In this document: in pieces, positions 15,952 through 23,981 of the stretch
Numbering within the stretch: position 1 is the stretch's first letter
How the letters are laid out: every line of letters starts with the position of its first letter
Source: Candidatus Tepidifontimicrobium thermophilum
Lineage (GTDB): Bacteria > Sysuimicrobiota > Sysuimicrobiia > Sysuimicrobiales > Sysuimicrobiaceae
Assembly (NCBI GenBank): GCA_031296405.1
Contig: JAVKKH010000001.1
Coordinates: forward strand, 267,763 to 331,762
DNA: 64,000 bases
Direction of reading: 5' to 3'
The notes under the pieces: model-generated
The model's database searches: none
What the model was told of the DNA's origin: nothing
Seen by the model: the letters and a program-made list of their open reading frames with translations, nothing else
Program-made: the position numbers and the translations under genes

Positions 15952-17831
15952 GTGCCATCCCCTTCCGTGGCTGGGGGGTGGAGCTCCAGCGGCTGGAGCA
16001 CGTACCTCCGCCTACCCCTGAAGAGCAGCAGGCCCTGGGGCGCGTCTGGGGCCACCTGAGGCCGGAGGAGCGCGTGGGCCGCCGGGACCTCCTCCTTCCC
16101 GCCCTGTGGGCCGTGCAGGAGGCCCGGGGCTGGATCTCCTATCCGGCGGCTGCAGCCATCTGCCGGGAGCTGGGGCTGCCGCTGGCGGACGTGTACGGGG
16201 TCGCGAGCTTCTACGCGCTGCTGGCCACCGAGCCGAGGCCGCGGCGGATGATCCACCTCTGTGACGACATCGTGTGCATGCTCCGGGGCGCGGAAGCGCT
16301 CGCACAGATCCTGCACCGGCATCTCGGGGACCCCCTCGAGGTGCCTGCCCACGGGGAGACGTACGGCCAGCGCTCCCTCCCGGACGGGACGAAGTCGCCC
16401 GAGGGTTCCCTCCCGCGCGTAGGCTGGAGTCGCTCGCCGTGCCTGGGCCAGTGCGAGCGCGGGGCAGCGGCCCTGGTGGGGGAGAGCATGCTTTTGGGAC
16501 TCACCCCCGAGTCGTTGGGGGAGCGGGTGCGGGCGTGGTTGCGGGGAGAGGAAGGGCCGGCTGAGGCCACGCTCCCCCCTACCCACCTGGGCTGGAAGGG
16601 GGAGGGGACACCGCTGCTTCTGGCCCGGTGCGGTCGGATCTCCCCCACGTCCTTGGAGGACTACCGGGCGCTCGGCGGATACCAGGGGCTACAGCGCGCT
16701 CTGGCCATCGGGCCGGAGGCCACCATCCAGGAGGTGGAACGCTCCGGACTCATCGGGCGGGGCGGGGCCGCGTTCCCCACGGGCCGGAAGTGGGCCCTGG
16801 CTGCCCGTGAGGCGCCGCCCCGCTACGTGGTGTGCAACGCGGACGAGAGCGAGCCCGGAACCTTCAAGGACCGGGTCCTCCTCGAGAAGGACCCCTTTTC
16901 GGTCATCGAGGGTCTCACCATCGCGGGGTACGCGGTGGGAGCGGAACGGGGCTACATCTACGTGCGGGGCGAATACCCCGAGGCGTACCGGACGGTGGTG
17001 CAGGCCCTGGAGGCGGCACGAGCGGCCGGCTACCTGGGCAGCCGGATCCTGGGGACACACTTCTCCTTCGACATCGAGGTCCGCCGCGGGGCCGGGGCCT
17101 ACGTCTGCGGGGAGGAGACGGCGCTGTTCAACTCCATTGAGGGGTTCCGGGGCGAGCCCCGGAACCGCCCGCCCTTCCCCACCCAGGTAGGATTGTTCCG
17201 GCGTCCCACGGCCATCAACAACGTGGAGACGCTGGCCTGTGTCCCTCCCGTTCTGGCGCGTGGCGGCGAGTGGTACGCGCACCTGGGGACCGAACGCTCC
17301 AAAGGCACCAAGCTCGTCTGTGTGAGCGGTCACGTGGCCCGTCCCGGGGTTTACGAGGTCCCCTTCGGGGTCCCCGTCCGCACCGTCGTGGAGGATCTGG
17401 CCGGAGGAGTGCCGGCAGGCGGGCGGGTTCAGGCGGTGCTGTGCGGTGGTGCGGCAGGGACCTTCCTCCTGCCCGAGGAGCTGGACACTCCACTGGCTGT
17501 GGAGGCCCTGCAAGCCGTGGGGGCGGCGTTGGGTTCCGGAGCCCTGGTGGTCTTCGACGAGCGCACGGACCTGTGGGCGGTGGTGGAGCGGATCGCGCGG
17601 TTCTTCCGGGACGAGTCCTGCGGCCAGTGCGTCCCCTGTCGGGTGGGCACCCAGCGGCAGCTGGAGCTGGTGGAGGAGCTGCGGCGCGGAGGCGGACGGG
17701 CGGACCCACACCTGCGGGGGCTTCTTGAGGAACTGGCACAGGTGATGCGGGACGCCTCCATCTGCGGGCTGGGGCAACTGGCAGCTAATGCCGTGCTGAG
17801 CAGTCTGCGGTTCCTGGGAAGGATGCCGTGA
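15948..17831 (+). CDS. Formate dehydrogenase NuoE-NuoF fusion (diaphorase subunit)
   Basis: Carries electrons from the catalytic chain to NAD. Residues 1 to about 190 are NuoE-like, with [2Fe-2S] ligands in HLCDDIVCMLRG and CLGQC separated by an extended insert. Residues about 215-627 are NuoF-like: FMN/NADH loops GRGGAAFPTGRKW and ESEPGTFKDR, then [4Fe-4S] ligands ESCGQCVPCRVGT and SICGLG. Canonical NuoE and NuoF are separate proteins and occur separately later in this window, so this is a dedicated copy. GTG overlaps the fdhA stop. Confidence 0.9.
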   Translation: MSAIPFRGWGVELQRLEHVPPPTPEEQQALGRVWGHLRPEERVGRRDLLLPALWAVQEARGWISYPAAAAICRELGLPLADVYGVASFYALLATEPRPRRMIHLCDDIVCMLRGAEALAQILHRHLGDPLEVPAHGETYGQRSLPDGTKSPEGSLPRVGWSRSPCLGQCERGAAALVGESMLLGLTPESLGERVRAWLRGEEGPAEATLPPTHLGWKGEGTPLLLARCGRISPTSLEDYRALGGYQGLQRALAIGPEATIQEVERSGLIGRGGAAFPTGRKWALAAREAPPRYVVCNADESEPGTFKDRVLLEKDPFSVIEGLTIAGYAVGAERGYIYVRGEYPEAYRTVVQALEAARAAGYLGSRILGTHFSFDIEVRRGAGAYVCGEETALFNSIEGFRGEPRNRPPFPTQVGLFRRPTAINNVETLACVPPVLARGGEWYAHLGTERSKGTKLVCVSGHVARPGVYEVPFGVPVRTVVEDLAGGVPAGGRVQAVLCGGAAGTFLLPEELDTPLAVEALQAVGAALGSGALVVFDERTDLWAVVERIARFFRDESCGQCVPCRVGTQRQLELVEELRRGGGRADPHLRGLLEELAQVMRDASICGLGQLAANAVLSSLRFLGRMP

Positions 17832-18739
17832 CCCGGGAAGTCCAGGCTCCCCTTGTCACCGTAGAGGTGGACGATCAGAGGGTCGAGATCCCCGAAGCGT
17901 CCACGCTCCTGCAGGCAATCCGCGCGGCGGGGAAGGACGTCCCCACTCTCTGCTACCACCCGGTCCTGGAGCCCATCGGGGTTTGCCGCGTCTGCGTGGT
18001 AGAGGTCGAAGGATCCCGCACCTTGGTGCCGGCCTGCATCCGGCGGGTGGAGCCCGGGATGCGGGTGCGCACGGAGACCCCGCGCGTCGAGCTGAGCCGA
18101 CGCATGGTGGTGGAGTTGCTGCAGACCTCGGTGGACACGAGCCTCGCCCCGGACGTGCAGCGCTACGCCGCGGAGTACGGGGCCCGTCCGGAACGGTGGC
18201 AGCCGTTCGCGCGGGAGGGCTTTCGGACGAGGCGTGCGCCCAAGGTGGACAACGACCTGTACGTCCGGGACCTGGACCGGTGTATCCTGTGCTACCGGTG
18301 CGTGCGGGCGTGCGGGGAGGAGGGGCAAAGCAGCTTCGCCATCGCGGTGGCCGGACGCGGGCTTGGGGCCCGCATCGACCCGGGGTTTGACCTGCCGCTG
18401 CCCGACAGCGCCTGCGTGTTCTGCGGGAACTGTCTGGCGGTCTGCCCCACGGAAGCCCTGGTCCCGAAGACCCAGTTCGAGATGCGAAGAGCCGGCACCT
18501 GGGATGAACGCCGGCAGCAGGTCGTCACCACGACCTGCCCGTACTGCGGGGTGGGCTGCAAACTGAATCTCCACGTGCAGGACAACCGCATCGTCAAGGT
18601 GACCGCACCCCTGGAGGACCCCATCACCCGCGGTTTCCTCTGCGTCAAGGGTCGCTTCGGCTGGACCTACGTGCACGCGGGGACGGCCTCGGGGCCGGGA
18701 AGCGAGGCGGAGCCGTCTACGCCCGCGGGGACCCTGTAG
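17828..18739 (+). CDS. Formate dehydrogenase electron-transfer subunit ending in the missing FdhA Fe4S4 domain
   Basis: Residues 1 to about 90 are a [2Fe-2S] ferredoxin domain (LCYHP, GVCRVCVVEVEG, VPAC). Residues about 150-215 bind two [4Fe-4S] clusters (CILCYRCVRAC, CVFCGNCLAVCP). Residues about 230-282 are the Molybdop_Fe4S4 domain: C237-PYC240-GVGC244 and C272 in LCVKGRFG. In ordinary NAD-linked formate dehydrogenases this order runs straight into the molybdopterin domain. Here the chain ends about 20 residues after RFGWTYVHA. The rest of the catalytic chain is encoded upstream at 13975. Together the two genes equal one FdsA/FdhA. The 3' end overlaps mobA by 23 bases. Confidence 0.88.
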   Translation: MTREVQAPLVTVEVDDQRVEIPEASTLLQAIRAAGKDVPTLCYHPVLEPIGVCRVCVVEVEGSRTLVPACIRRVEPGMRVRTETPRVELSRRMVVELLQTSVDTSLAPDVQRYAAEYGARPERWQPFAREGFRTRRAPKVDNDLYVRDLDRCILCYRCVRACGEEGQSSFAIAVAGRGLGARIDPGFDLPLPDSACVFCGNCLAVCPTEALVPKTQFEMRRAGTWDERRQQVVTTTCPYCGVGCKLNLHVQDNRIVKVTAPLEDPITRGFLCVKGRFGWTYVHAGTASGPGSEAEPSTPAGTL

Positions 18740-19361
18740 CGTCAGCCTCCAGGCACGCCAGGGCCCGCGCGTAGTCCTCGGGCGTGTTCACGTTCACCAG
18801 GCTTTTGAGTTCGGGATCCCAGCGGCGCAGCAGCTCTTCCGGAACGTACCGTACCCGGAGCTGGACCAGCAGGTGGTGCAGGGACCCGCCGCCCGCGCGC
18901 AGGAGCCGTTCGGCCGCCCCAGCCGCCTCCCGGCGGTAGACGGCGCAGAGGGGGTGGGCCCGGTCGGTGAGGGGGACCGCGGCGTCCGCTCCCTCCGCGT
19001 GCTCCCGGAGCCCCAGCAGCAACCGCGGCTCCAAGAAGGGCAGGTCGCAGGCTACCACCGCAGCGTAGGGAGCAGGACACGCCCGCAGCCCGGCCTCGAC
19101 TCCCGCCAGGGGGCCCAAGCCAGGCCACCGATCCACCACCACGGGCACCGTCAGCGCAGGGTAGCGGTGGGCGGCGGAGGTCACCACGAAGACCGGGTGG
19201 CAACAGGTCTTCACGCGCTCCACCACCCGATTCAGCAGTGTGGCGTCTCCGAAGGGCAAGGCAGCCTTGTCCCGCCCCATGCGCTGACTGCGACCCCCTG
19301 CCAGCACCAAGCCCGCCAGGCGGGCCGCTACGCCGACGTCGTCAAGCTTTCCCGACAACAC
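18717..19361 (-). CDS. mobA: Molybdenum cofactor guanylyltransferase
   Basis: Attaches GMP to molybdopterin, giving the bis-MGD cofactor that formate dehydrogenases need. The 214-residue protein has the nucleotidyltransferase signature LVLAGGRSQRMGRDKAAL, then GPLAGVEAGL and the metal site VVACDLPFLEP, and ends with NVNTPEDYARA. I chose GTG 19361, preceded by AAGGAGGA, over an upstream in-frame start at 19430. It is convergent with the formate dehydrogenase genes and divergent from moeA-mobB. Confidence 0.92.
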   Translation of the reverse strand: MLSGKLDDVGVAARLAGLVLAGGRSQRMGRDKAALPFGDATLLNRVVERVKTCCHPVFVVTSAAHRYPALTVPVVVDRWPGLGPLAGVEAGLRACPAPYAAVVACDLPFLEPRLLLGLREHAEGADAAVPLTDRAHPLCAVYRREAAGAAERLLRAGGGSLHHLLVQLRVRYVPEELLRRWDPELKSLVNVNTPEDYARALACLEADATGSPRA

Positions 19362-19461
19362 GCTCCTCCTTGTCTCGCCTGGCCGCCTCCATGGTGGCTG
19401 CTGCACCCGCCGTCGGCAACGGGCAGACAACCGGGGGCGGGTTGCGCGATGCTAGGGAGGG

Positions 19462-21201
19462 ATGGCGGAGCGGGTGGAGGAGGTCCTGCGCAGCCTGCTG
19501 GGGGCGGCCGACCCCGTGGGGGTCGAGCGGGTGGCCTCCCAGGAGGCAGCCGGTCGGGTGGCGGCGCAGGAAGTGCGGGGGCGCCGCGCGAGCCCAGGTT
19601 TCGCCCGGGCAGCCATGGACGGGTACGTCTGCCACAGCGCGGACGTGCAGGGCGCATCCCCGGAGCGGCCCGTGCACCTTCTGGTCACCGGAGAGTGTCG
19701 GCCCGGTAAGCCTGCGGCCGCAGGGCCCGACCGTGGCGAGGCTTGGGTGATCAGCACCGGCGCCGCCATGCCCTTGCGCGGGGACCGGGTTCTGCCCCTG
19801 GAACTCGTGCGCCGCGAGGGAGCGGTGCTGGTGGTAGCCCAGCCGCCGCCTGACAAGCCCCACGTGGTGCGGCCGGACGAAGAGCTGCAGGAGGGAGCCC
19901 GGGTCCTGGACACCGGGGAGGTGGTGGGCCCCGGTGCGGTAGCGGCGCTCGTGGCAGGAGGAGTTCCGGAGATCCTGGTCTACCGCCGACCGAGGGTGGT
20001 GGTGTTCTGCACGGGCGACGAGCTGAGCGAACCCCCGAGCCTACCCGCTGCGGGCAAAGTGTTCAACACCAACGCCTTCGCGCTGGTGGCTGAAATCTCC
20101 CGGCTCGGATGCCAGGTGGAGTATGGAGGCATCCTCCCGGATCGCCCGGAAGCCCTCCGGGCCGCGTTCCGGGAGGCACTGTCGGGCCCGTACGACGTGG
20201 TGCTGACCACCGGCGCGGTATCCGTGGGCCGCTACGACCGCGTGCCCCGGATCTGGCTGGACCTGGAGGCGCAGAAGGTGGCGGGCCGGGTGGACGTCAA
20301 GCCCGGCGGTCCGTTCTTCGCAGCCCGGGTGGGCCACCGTTGGGCGGTGGCGTTGTCCGGCAGCCCCTCCGCGTGCCTGGCAACCTACCACCTGCTGGCC
20401 CGGCCCTTGCTGCTGCGGCTGGCGGGCCGCAAGCATGTGGTGCGCCCCGTGCTCATGGCCACCCTGCGGGGCTGCCTGCGGCCCACGGACCGGGTACGCG
20501 CGGTGTGGGCTACCCTCGGCTCACCGGACGGGGCCCTGGAGGTGCAACCCCTGGAGGGAGCGATCTTCGAGAGTCTGGCGCGGGCGGAGGCGCTGATCCT
20601 GCTGCCTGCGGGCACCCCGTTTCTGCGCGAGGGTTCCCGCGTTCCGGTTCTGCTGCTAAACCACTCGGAGGTCTCCGACCGCCTGCCCTGGTTGGGACCC
20701 GTACCTTTCCCGCTCGTGGTGGGAGTGGTGGGGGCTTCCGGCTCCGGTAAGACGTCCCTGGTGGAGGGCCTGGTGTCCCGCCTGCGGGCCGTGGGCCTCC
20801 GGGTGGCGGTGGCCAAGCACGCTCCGCACGGGTTCGAACTGGACCGGGAGGGTAGCGACACCGACCGGGCGGCCCGCGCGGGCGCGGCGGCGGTGGCGGT
20901 GGTGGGGGACGGAGAGGTGGCGGTCCGATCCTTCCCCGTGGCGGAGTTCACGGTGGGCCGCGCGGTGGAGCTGTGCCTCGGTACTGCGGCCCGGTGCGGC
21001 GCGACTGTGGACGTGGTGCTGGTCGAGGGGTTCCGCCATCCCTCCAGCCGCACCATCCTTTTGGGCCCCCCCAAGGAGCCGGTGCAGGATCGCCCTTGGT
21101 GCGAGCTCCCACCCTGGCCCGACCTGCCCGAGGCCGCCCGACAGGCCCTGCTGGACGACCTCGCCGGGCGGCTGGCCCGCATGGCCCGGGAGGGGGGCTG
21201 A
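19462..21201 (+). CDS. MoeA-MobB fusion: molybdopterin molybdenumtransferase plus GTP-binding adapter
   Basis: Residues 1 to about 410 are MoeA, which inserts molybdate into adenylylated molybdopterin: ARAAMDGYVC, VISTGAAMPLRGD, VFCTGDEL and GSPSACLATYHLL are recognisable. Residues about 415-579 are MobB, a P-loop GTP-binding protein (GVVGASGSGKTSLVEGL, P-loop about 424-431; VAVAKHAPHGFELDREGSDT; LVEGFR). MobB aids MobA in guanylylation, and mobA is divergently adjacent. MoeA is about 400 residues and MobB about 170, so both halves look intact. The start is ATG 19462 behind AGGGAGGG. Confidence 0.9.
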   Translation: MAERVEEVLRSLLGAADPVGVERVASQEAAGRVAAQEVRGRRASPGFARAAMDGYVCHSADVQGASPERPVHLLVTGECRPGKPAAAGPDRGEAWVISTGAAMPLRGDRVLPLELVRREGAVLVVAQPPPDKPHVVRPDEELQEGARVLDTGEVVGPGAVAALVAGGVPEILVYRRPRVVVFCTGDELSEPPSLPAAGKVFNTNAFALVAEISRLGCQVEYGGILPDRPEALRAAFREALSGPYDVVLTTGAVSVGRYDRVPRIWLDLEAQKVAGRVDVKPGGPFFAARVGHRWAVALSGSPSACLATYHLLARPLLLRLAGRKHVVRPVLMATLRGCLRPTDRVRAVWATLGSPDGALEVQPLEGAIFESLARAEALILLPAGTPFLREGSRVPVLLLNHSEVSDRLPWLGPVPFPLVVGVVGASGSGKTSLVEGLVSRLRAVGLRVAVAKHAPHGFELDREGSDTDRAARAGAAAVAVVGDGEVAVRSFPVAEFTVGRAVELCLGTAARCGATVDVVLVEGFRHPSSRTILLGPPKEPVQDRPWCELPPWPDLPEAARQALLDDLAGRLARMAREGG

Positions 21202-21278
21202 TCCGAACCCGCAGCGGACGTCCCGGAACCTGCCCCGCCACCCCCACATGCGGCGGTGTGGAGGATGTGTCCGACCGC

Positions 21279-21773
21279 TCAAAGAAGCGGGGTCCCGTTC
21301 AGCTCGTGGTGGACCTGTACGGGGACCGGCGTGCGCAGGGACGCCTCCGTGTAGCAGGTGGCGTGGGCTAGGTCGAGCACTCGCCGGACTGCCTGCGGGT
21401 CCGCGACGGAGCGCACGCTCACGCGGACGTCAAAAGCCGTACACTCACCGCGGGCGGTGCCCTGAAGCACGGACCCCGTCCGCCGGAAGCGGGCGGTGAC
21501 CGTAACGCGGGCCTCCTCCACAGGCACCTTCAGGTCCCTCGCGCACCGCGAGAGCTGTGTGAGGATTCAGAAGGCCACCCCTGCCACGAAGTAGGTGAGC
21601 GGGGTGGGAGCGCTCCCGTCTCCGCCCAGGTGCGGTCCCTCGTCACACACCAGGGTGTACGCCTCCCCTGGACCCGTGGGCCGCTGGACGCGAATGACGG
21701 CCAGCTTCCGCATCCCATCTAGGGCTCGGGCTTGCGCCTCGAAGGTCACTTCGTACACGCCGTGTGTGGACAC
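21279..21773 (-). CDS. OsmC-like redox protein with selenocysteine at the usual Cys position
   Basis: Reads as one 164-residue OsmC/Ohr-family protein if the UGA at 21569-21567 is Sec69. The flanking sequence PLTYFVAGVAF-U-ILTQLSR matches the family helix that normally carries the first redox cysteine (AFC.LTQ). The second redox residue is C140 in HATCYTEASL. OsmC-like selenoproteins are known from metagenome surveys. Start GTG 21773 has GGAGGTG upstream. OsmC proteins reduce organic hydroperoxides, and Sec would raise the rate. The alternative, two broken halves of a pseudogene, is disfavoured because the frame is unbroken on both sides and a SECIS-like hairpin follows. Confidence 0.8.
21536..21569 (-). 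promoter_or_regulatory. Selenocysteine UGA and SECIS-like hairpin in the OsmC gene
   Basis: On the minus strand the UGA (21569-21567) is followed after 12 bases by CUCUCGC (21554-21548), loop GGUGC (21547-21543) and GCGAGGG (21542-21536). That gives a 7-bp stem with one U-G pair. Stem length, loop length, the leading GGU and the spacing nearly equal those in fdhA. In both genes CAG comes directly before the stem. Confidence 0.7.
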
Positions 21774-21790
21774 CCCGCACCTCCACCTCG

Positions 21791-21808
21791 GACTTCACGG
21801 ACTTCACG
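21791..21808. repeat. Tandem 9-bp repeat upstream of the OsmC gene
   Basis: GACTTCACG occurs twice in a row (21791-21799 and 21800-21808), in the 39-base gap between the DsrE stop and the OsmC start. It sits just downstream of a TATAAT box on the minus strand, a place where a regulator could bind. Confidence 0.5.
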
Positions 21809-21811
21809 GGG

Positions 21812-21817
21812 ATTATA
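21812..21817 (-). promoter_or_regulatory. Candidate -10 box for the OsmC gene
   Basis: A perfect TATAAT on the minus strand (21817-21812) overlaps the TAA stop of the DsrE-like gene, about 40 bases before the OsmC start. No good -35 box lies 16-18 bases upstream, so it would need an activator, or the genes may simply be co-transcribed. Confidence 0.35.
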
Positions 21818-22175
21818 GCGCGATGGGGGTCCACCCCTCGCGCACGTAGGAGGCCAAGCTGGGGTGGCCCTCCGCGGTATCCACCAGGGGCACCCCCGCC
21901 GCCTGCACCGCTTCCGTGACCTGAAAGGCTCTGGCGCAGTACGCGCAGGCGGCTTCCAACAAGCCGGCCTCCAGGGCGCGCCGGAAGACGCTGTGGTACT
22001 TGTGGGCGGGGTTGCTGAACTCCCGCAGCCACACCGTCCCGGCGCCGTCGAAGACCACCTTGGCGGGGATCCCCGCCCGGTGCAGCTCCTGCGCGTACAG
22101 GAGGGCGTGCAGGGCGCGGGCCAGCTCCCCCGGCCCCGCGTGAACGAAGAACACGTACTGGGTCGCTTGGCTCAC
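21813..22175 (-). CDS. DsrE-family protein
   Basis: A 120-residue protein with the DsrE/DsrF-like fold: the strand QYVFFVHAGPGELARALHAL, then a VVFDGAGTVWL segment, and a Cys pair in EAACAYCARAF. Family members carry or relay sulfur, or remain uncharacterised. I chose GTG 22175 because GGGAGG lies 8 bases upstream; GTG 22184 overlaps that site. A CRP-type operator lies about 55-75 bases upstream. It is followed by the selenoprotein OsmC gene, so the pair may form a small thiol/selenol redox unit. Confidence 0.75.
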   Translation of the reverse strand: MSQATQYVFFVHAGPGELARALHALLYAQELHRAGIPAKVVFDGAGTVWLREFSNPAHKYHSVFRRALEAGLLEAACAYCARAFQVTEAVQAAGVPLVDTAEGHPSLASYVREGWTPIAL

Positions 22176-22230
22176 ATCCGTCACCTCCCGTACAGGTCTG
22201 CCAGCACCTTAGGGCTTTGGCCGGAGGCGT

Positions 22231-22250
22231 TCTGTGAGGTCCCTTACAGA
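22231..22250. promoter_or_regulatory. Candidate CRP/FNR-family operator
   Basis: The sequence TCTGTGAGGTCCCTTACAGA is a near-perfect inverted repeat and fits TGTGA-N6-TCACA with one mismatch (TTACA). It lies between the divergent DsrE-like gene and the membrane cluster. A Crp/Fnr-type regulator whose recognition helix contains SRETV is encoded at 25320. Confidence 0.6.
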
Positions 22251-22370
22251 CGGCTCAGCGCCTCTGCAGCAGCCTCCGGAGGGGGGAGCTTTTCGGAGGT
22301 GCCGGGATGGCGTGGGGACCTGAGGTGGTCAGCGGTTGGGGTACTGCGGCCACGAGCTTTGGGCCCCTGG

Positions 22371-22721
22371 ATGGGCATGCGGCGCACGGACATGGCGGGA
22401 GCCCTCGGTACCATGCTCGCCGGTCCCGGAACGGCGGCCGCTGTCCTGGGTCGGATGTTGCACTTAGGCATGGGCGCGGTCTTCGTGGTGGTCTACGCGC
22501 TCTTGTGGAGCACCCGCGTCGGGGCCGCGACTCTGGGTTCGGGGATCGTGTTTGGCCTATTCCGCGGCCTCGTGGCCGTGCGGGCGATGCCGGCGATGCA
22601 GTCGGTGCACCCGCGGAGGGGGCAGCTCCCTACGGGGGGGACTGCTGCGATGGGCGTGCTGGTGGGGCACGGGCTTTATGGGTTGGCGGTGGCGACGGTG
22701 TACGCGGCGTGGTTGGAGTGA
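22371..22721 (+). CDS. Small integral membrane protein
   Basis: A 116-residue, strongly hydrophobic protein with about three membrane segments (MLHLGMGAVFVVVYALLW, IVFGLFRGLVAVRAM and VLVGHGLYGLAVATVYAAW). It resembles the C-terminal part of larger bacterial membrane proteins of unknown function, so the N-terminus may be short or lost. No strong ribosome site marks ATG 22371 or 22377. Its stop overlaps the next GTG start, so the two are translationally coupled. Confidence 0.5.
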   Translation: MGMRRTDMAGALGTMLAGPGTAAAVLGRMLHLGMGAVFVVVYALLWSTRVGAATLGSGIVFGLFRGLVAVRAMPAMQSVHPRRGQLPTGGTAAMGVLVGHGLYGLAVATVYAAWLE

Positions 22722-23872
22722 GCCAGGTCCCAGAACCGAGGCGGAGTCGGTTGCGCGCGGGCGTGGGACTGGTGGTCCTCGTCCTCTTCTTCACCCCCGT
22801 AGGGTTTGCCGCACACGAGGGGGACGGAGTGCCGTTCGCGGACTCGGGGAGCTGGAAGACCGACTTCCGGAGGCACTCGGTGCCCCTCCGGGAGATCCGG
22901 GAGGGTGGGCCTCCCCGGGATGGGATTCCTGCGGTGGACCGACCCAGGTTCGACACGGTGCCGCAGGCCCGGGGATGGCTGCGGGACCCGGAGCCGGTGG
23001 TGGTGGTAAAGGTGCGAGGCGAGGCCCGCGCGTACCCCGTGCGGATCCTGATCTGGCACGAGATCGTGAACGACGTGGTCGCCGGGGAACCCCTGGCGGT
23101 CACCTTCTGTCCCCTGTGCAACGCTGCCATCGCCTTCCGCCGGCGCGCCGCGGGCAGGGTGCTGGACTTCGGGACTACGGGCAAGCTCCGTTACTCCGAC
23201 CTCGTTATGTACGACCGCCAGACGGAGTCGTGGTGGCAGCAGATGACGGGCGAGGCCATCGTGGGCGAGCTGGTGGGGACGCGGCTGGAGTCCGTGCCAG
23301 CCCAGATGGTGGCGTGGGCGCAGTTCGCGCGGGCCTACCCGCAGGGACGGGTGCTGAACCGGGATACCGGGTTCCGTCGGGCCTACGGGCGGAACCCGTA
23401 CGTGGGCTACGACGACGCCCGGAGCTCGCCGTTTCTGTACGACGGGCCGCAGGACCGGCGACTGCGGCCCATGGAGCGGGTAGTGGCGGTAACCGGCGGT
23501 CGAGAAGCGGTGGCGTACCCCTTCGAGGTTCTGAAGGAGGCGCGGGTAGTGAACGACCGGGTCGGGAGCCGTCCCATCGTGGTGGTGTGGGCACCGGGCG
23601 TGGCCTCGGCCGTGGACCGAGAGAACATTGCGGGCTCGCGGGACGTGGGCGCGGTGGGGGTGTTCGAACGGGTGGTGGCCGGCCGCCTAGTCAGCTTCCG
23701 GTTTCGGGAGGGCCGGCTTGAGGACGGTCAGACCGGGAGCGCGTGGGACCTGTTCGGTCGGGCGGTGCAGGGGCCCCTGCGGGGGTGGCAGCTGAAGCCT
23801 GTGGTCCACGGGACCTACTTCTGGTTCGCGTGGGCGGCCTTCCGGCCCGACACTCGGGTGTACCGGCCGTGA
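22718..23872 (+). CDS. DUF3179 exported protein
   Basis: A 384-residue protein with a signal peptide or anchor at about residues 9-32 (LVVLVLFFTPVGFAAHEGD) and a DUF3179 domain. The family marks RAYPVRILIWHEIVND, FCPLCNAAIAF with its Cys pair, and LRYSDLVMYDRQTESWW are all present. DUF3179 proteins have no established activity; they are widespread in environmental bacteria and archaea. GTG 22718 overlaps the upstream stop. Confidence 0.8.
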   Translation: MSQVPEPRRSRLRAGVGLVVLVLFFTPVGFAAHEGDGVPFADSGSWKTDFRRHSVPLREIREGGPPRDGIPAVDRPRFDTVPQARGWLRDPEPVVVVKVRGEARAYPVRILIWHEIVNDVVAGEPLAVTFCPLCNAAIAFRRRAAGRVLDFGTTGKLRYSDLVMYDRQTESWWQQMTGEAIVGELVGTRLESVPAQMVAWAQFARAYPQGRVLNRDTGFRRAYGRNPYVGYDDARSSPFLYDGPQDRRLRPMERVVAVTGGREAVAYPFEVLKEARVVNDRVGSRPIVVVWAPGVASAVDRENIAGSRDVGAVGVFERVVAGRLVSFRFREGRLEDGQTGSAWDLFGRAVQGPLRGWQLKPVVHGTYFWFAWAAFRPDTRVYRP

Positions 23873-23981
23873 GGCTGCAGGGCCGGAGCCCACCCCTCGG
23901 GCCCCGCGCTGGGGAAGGAGCCGGTGGGGAAAAGGGTGCGTGGACGGCATCTGAGTCAGACCAGTGGGAGGAGGTGAGAGC

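Noticed and set aside
21279..21773. The OsmC gene as two fragments split by a nonsense mutation
   Set aside because: No frameshift occurs, the UGA falls at the catalytic Cys position, and the downstream hairpin matches that of fdhA.
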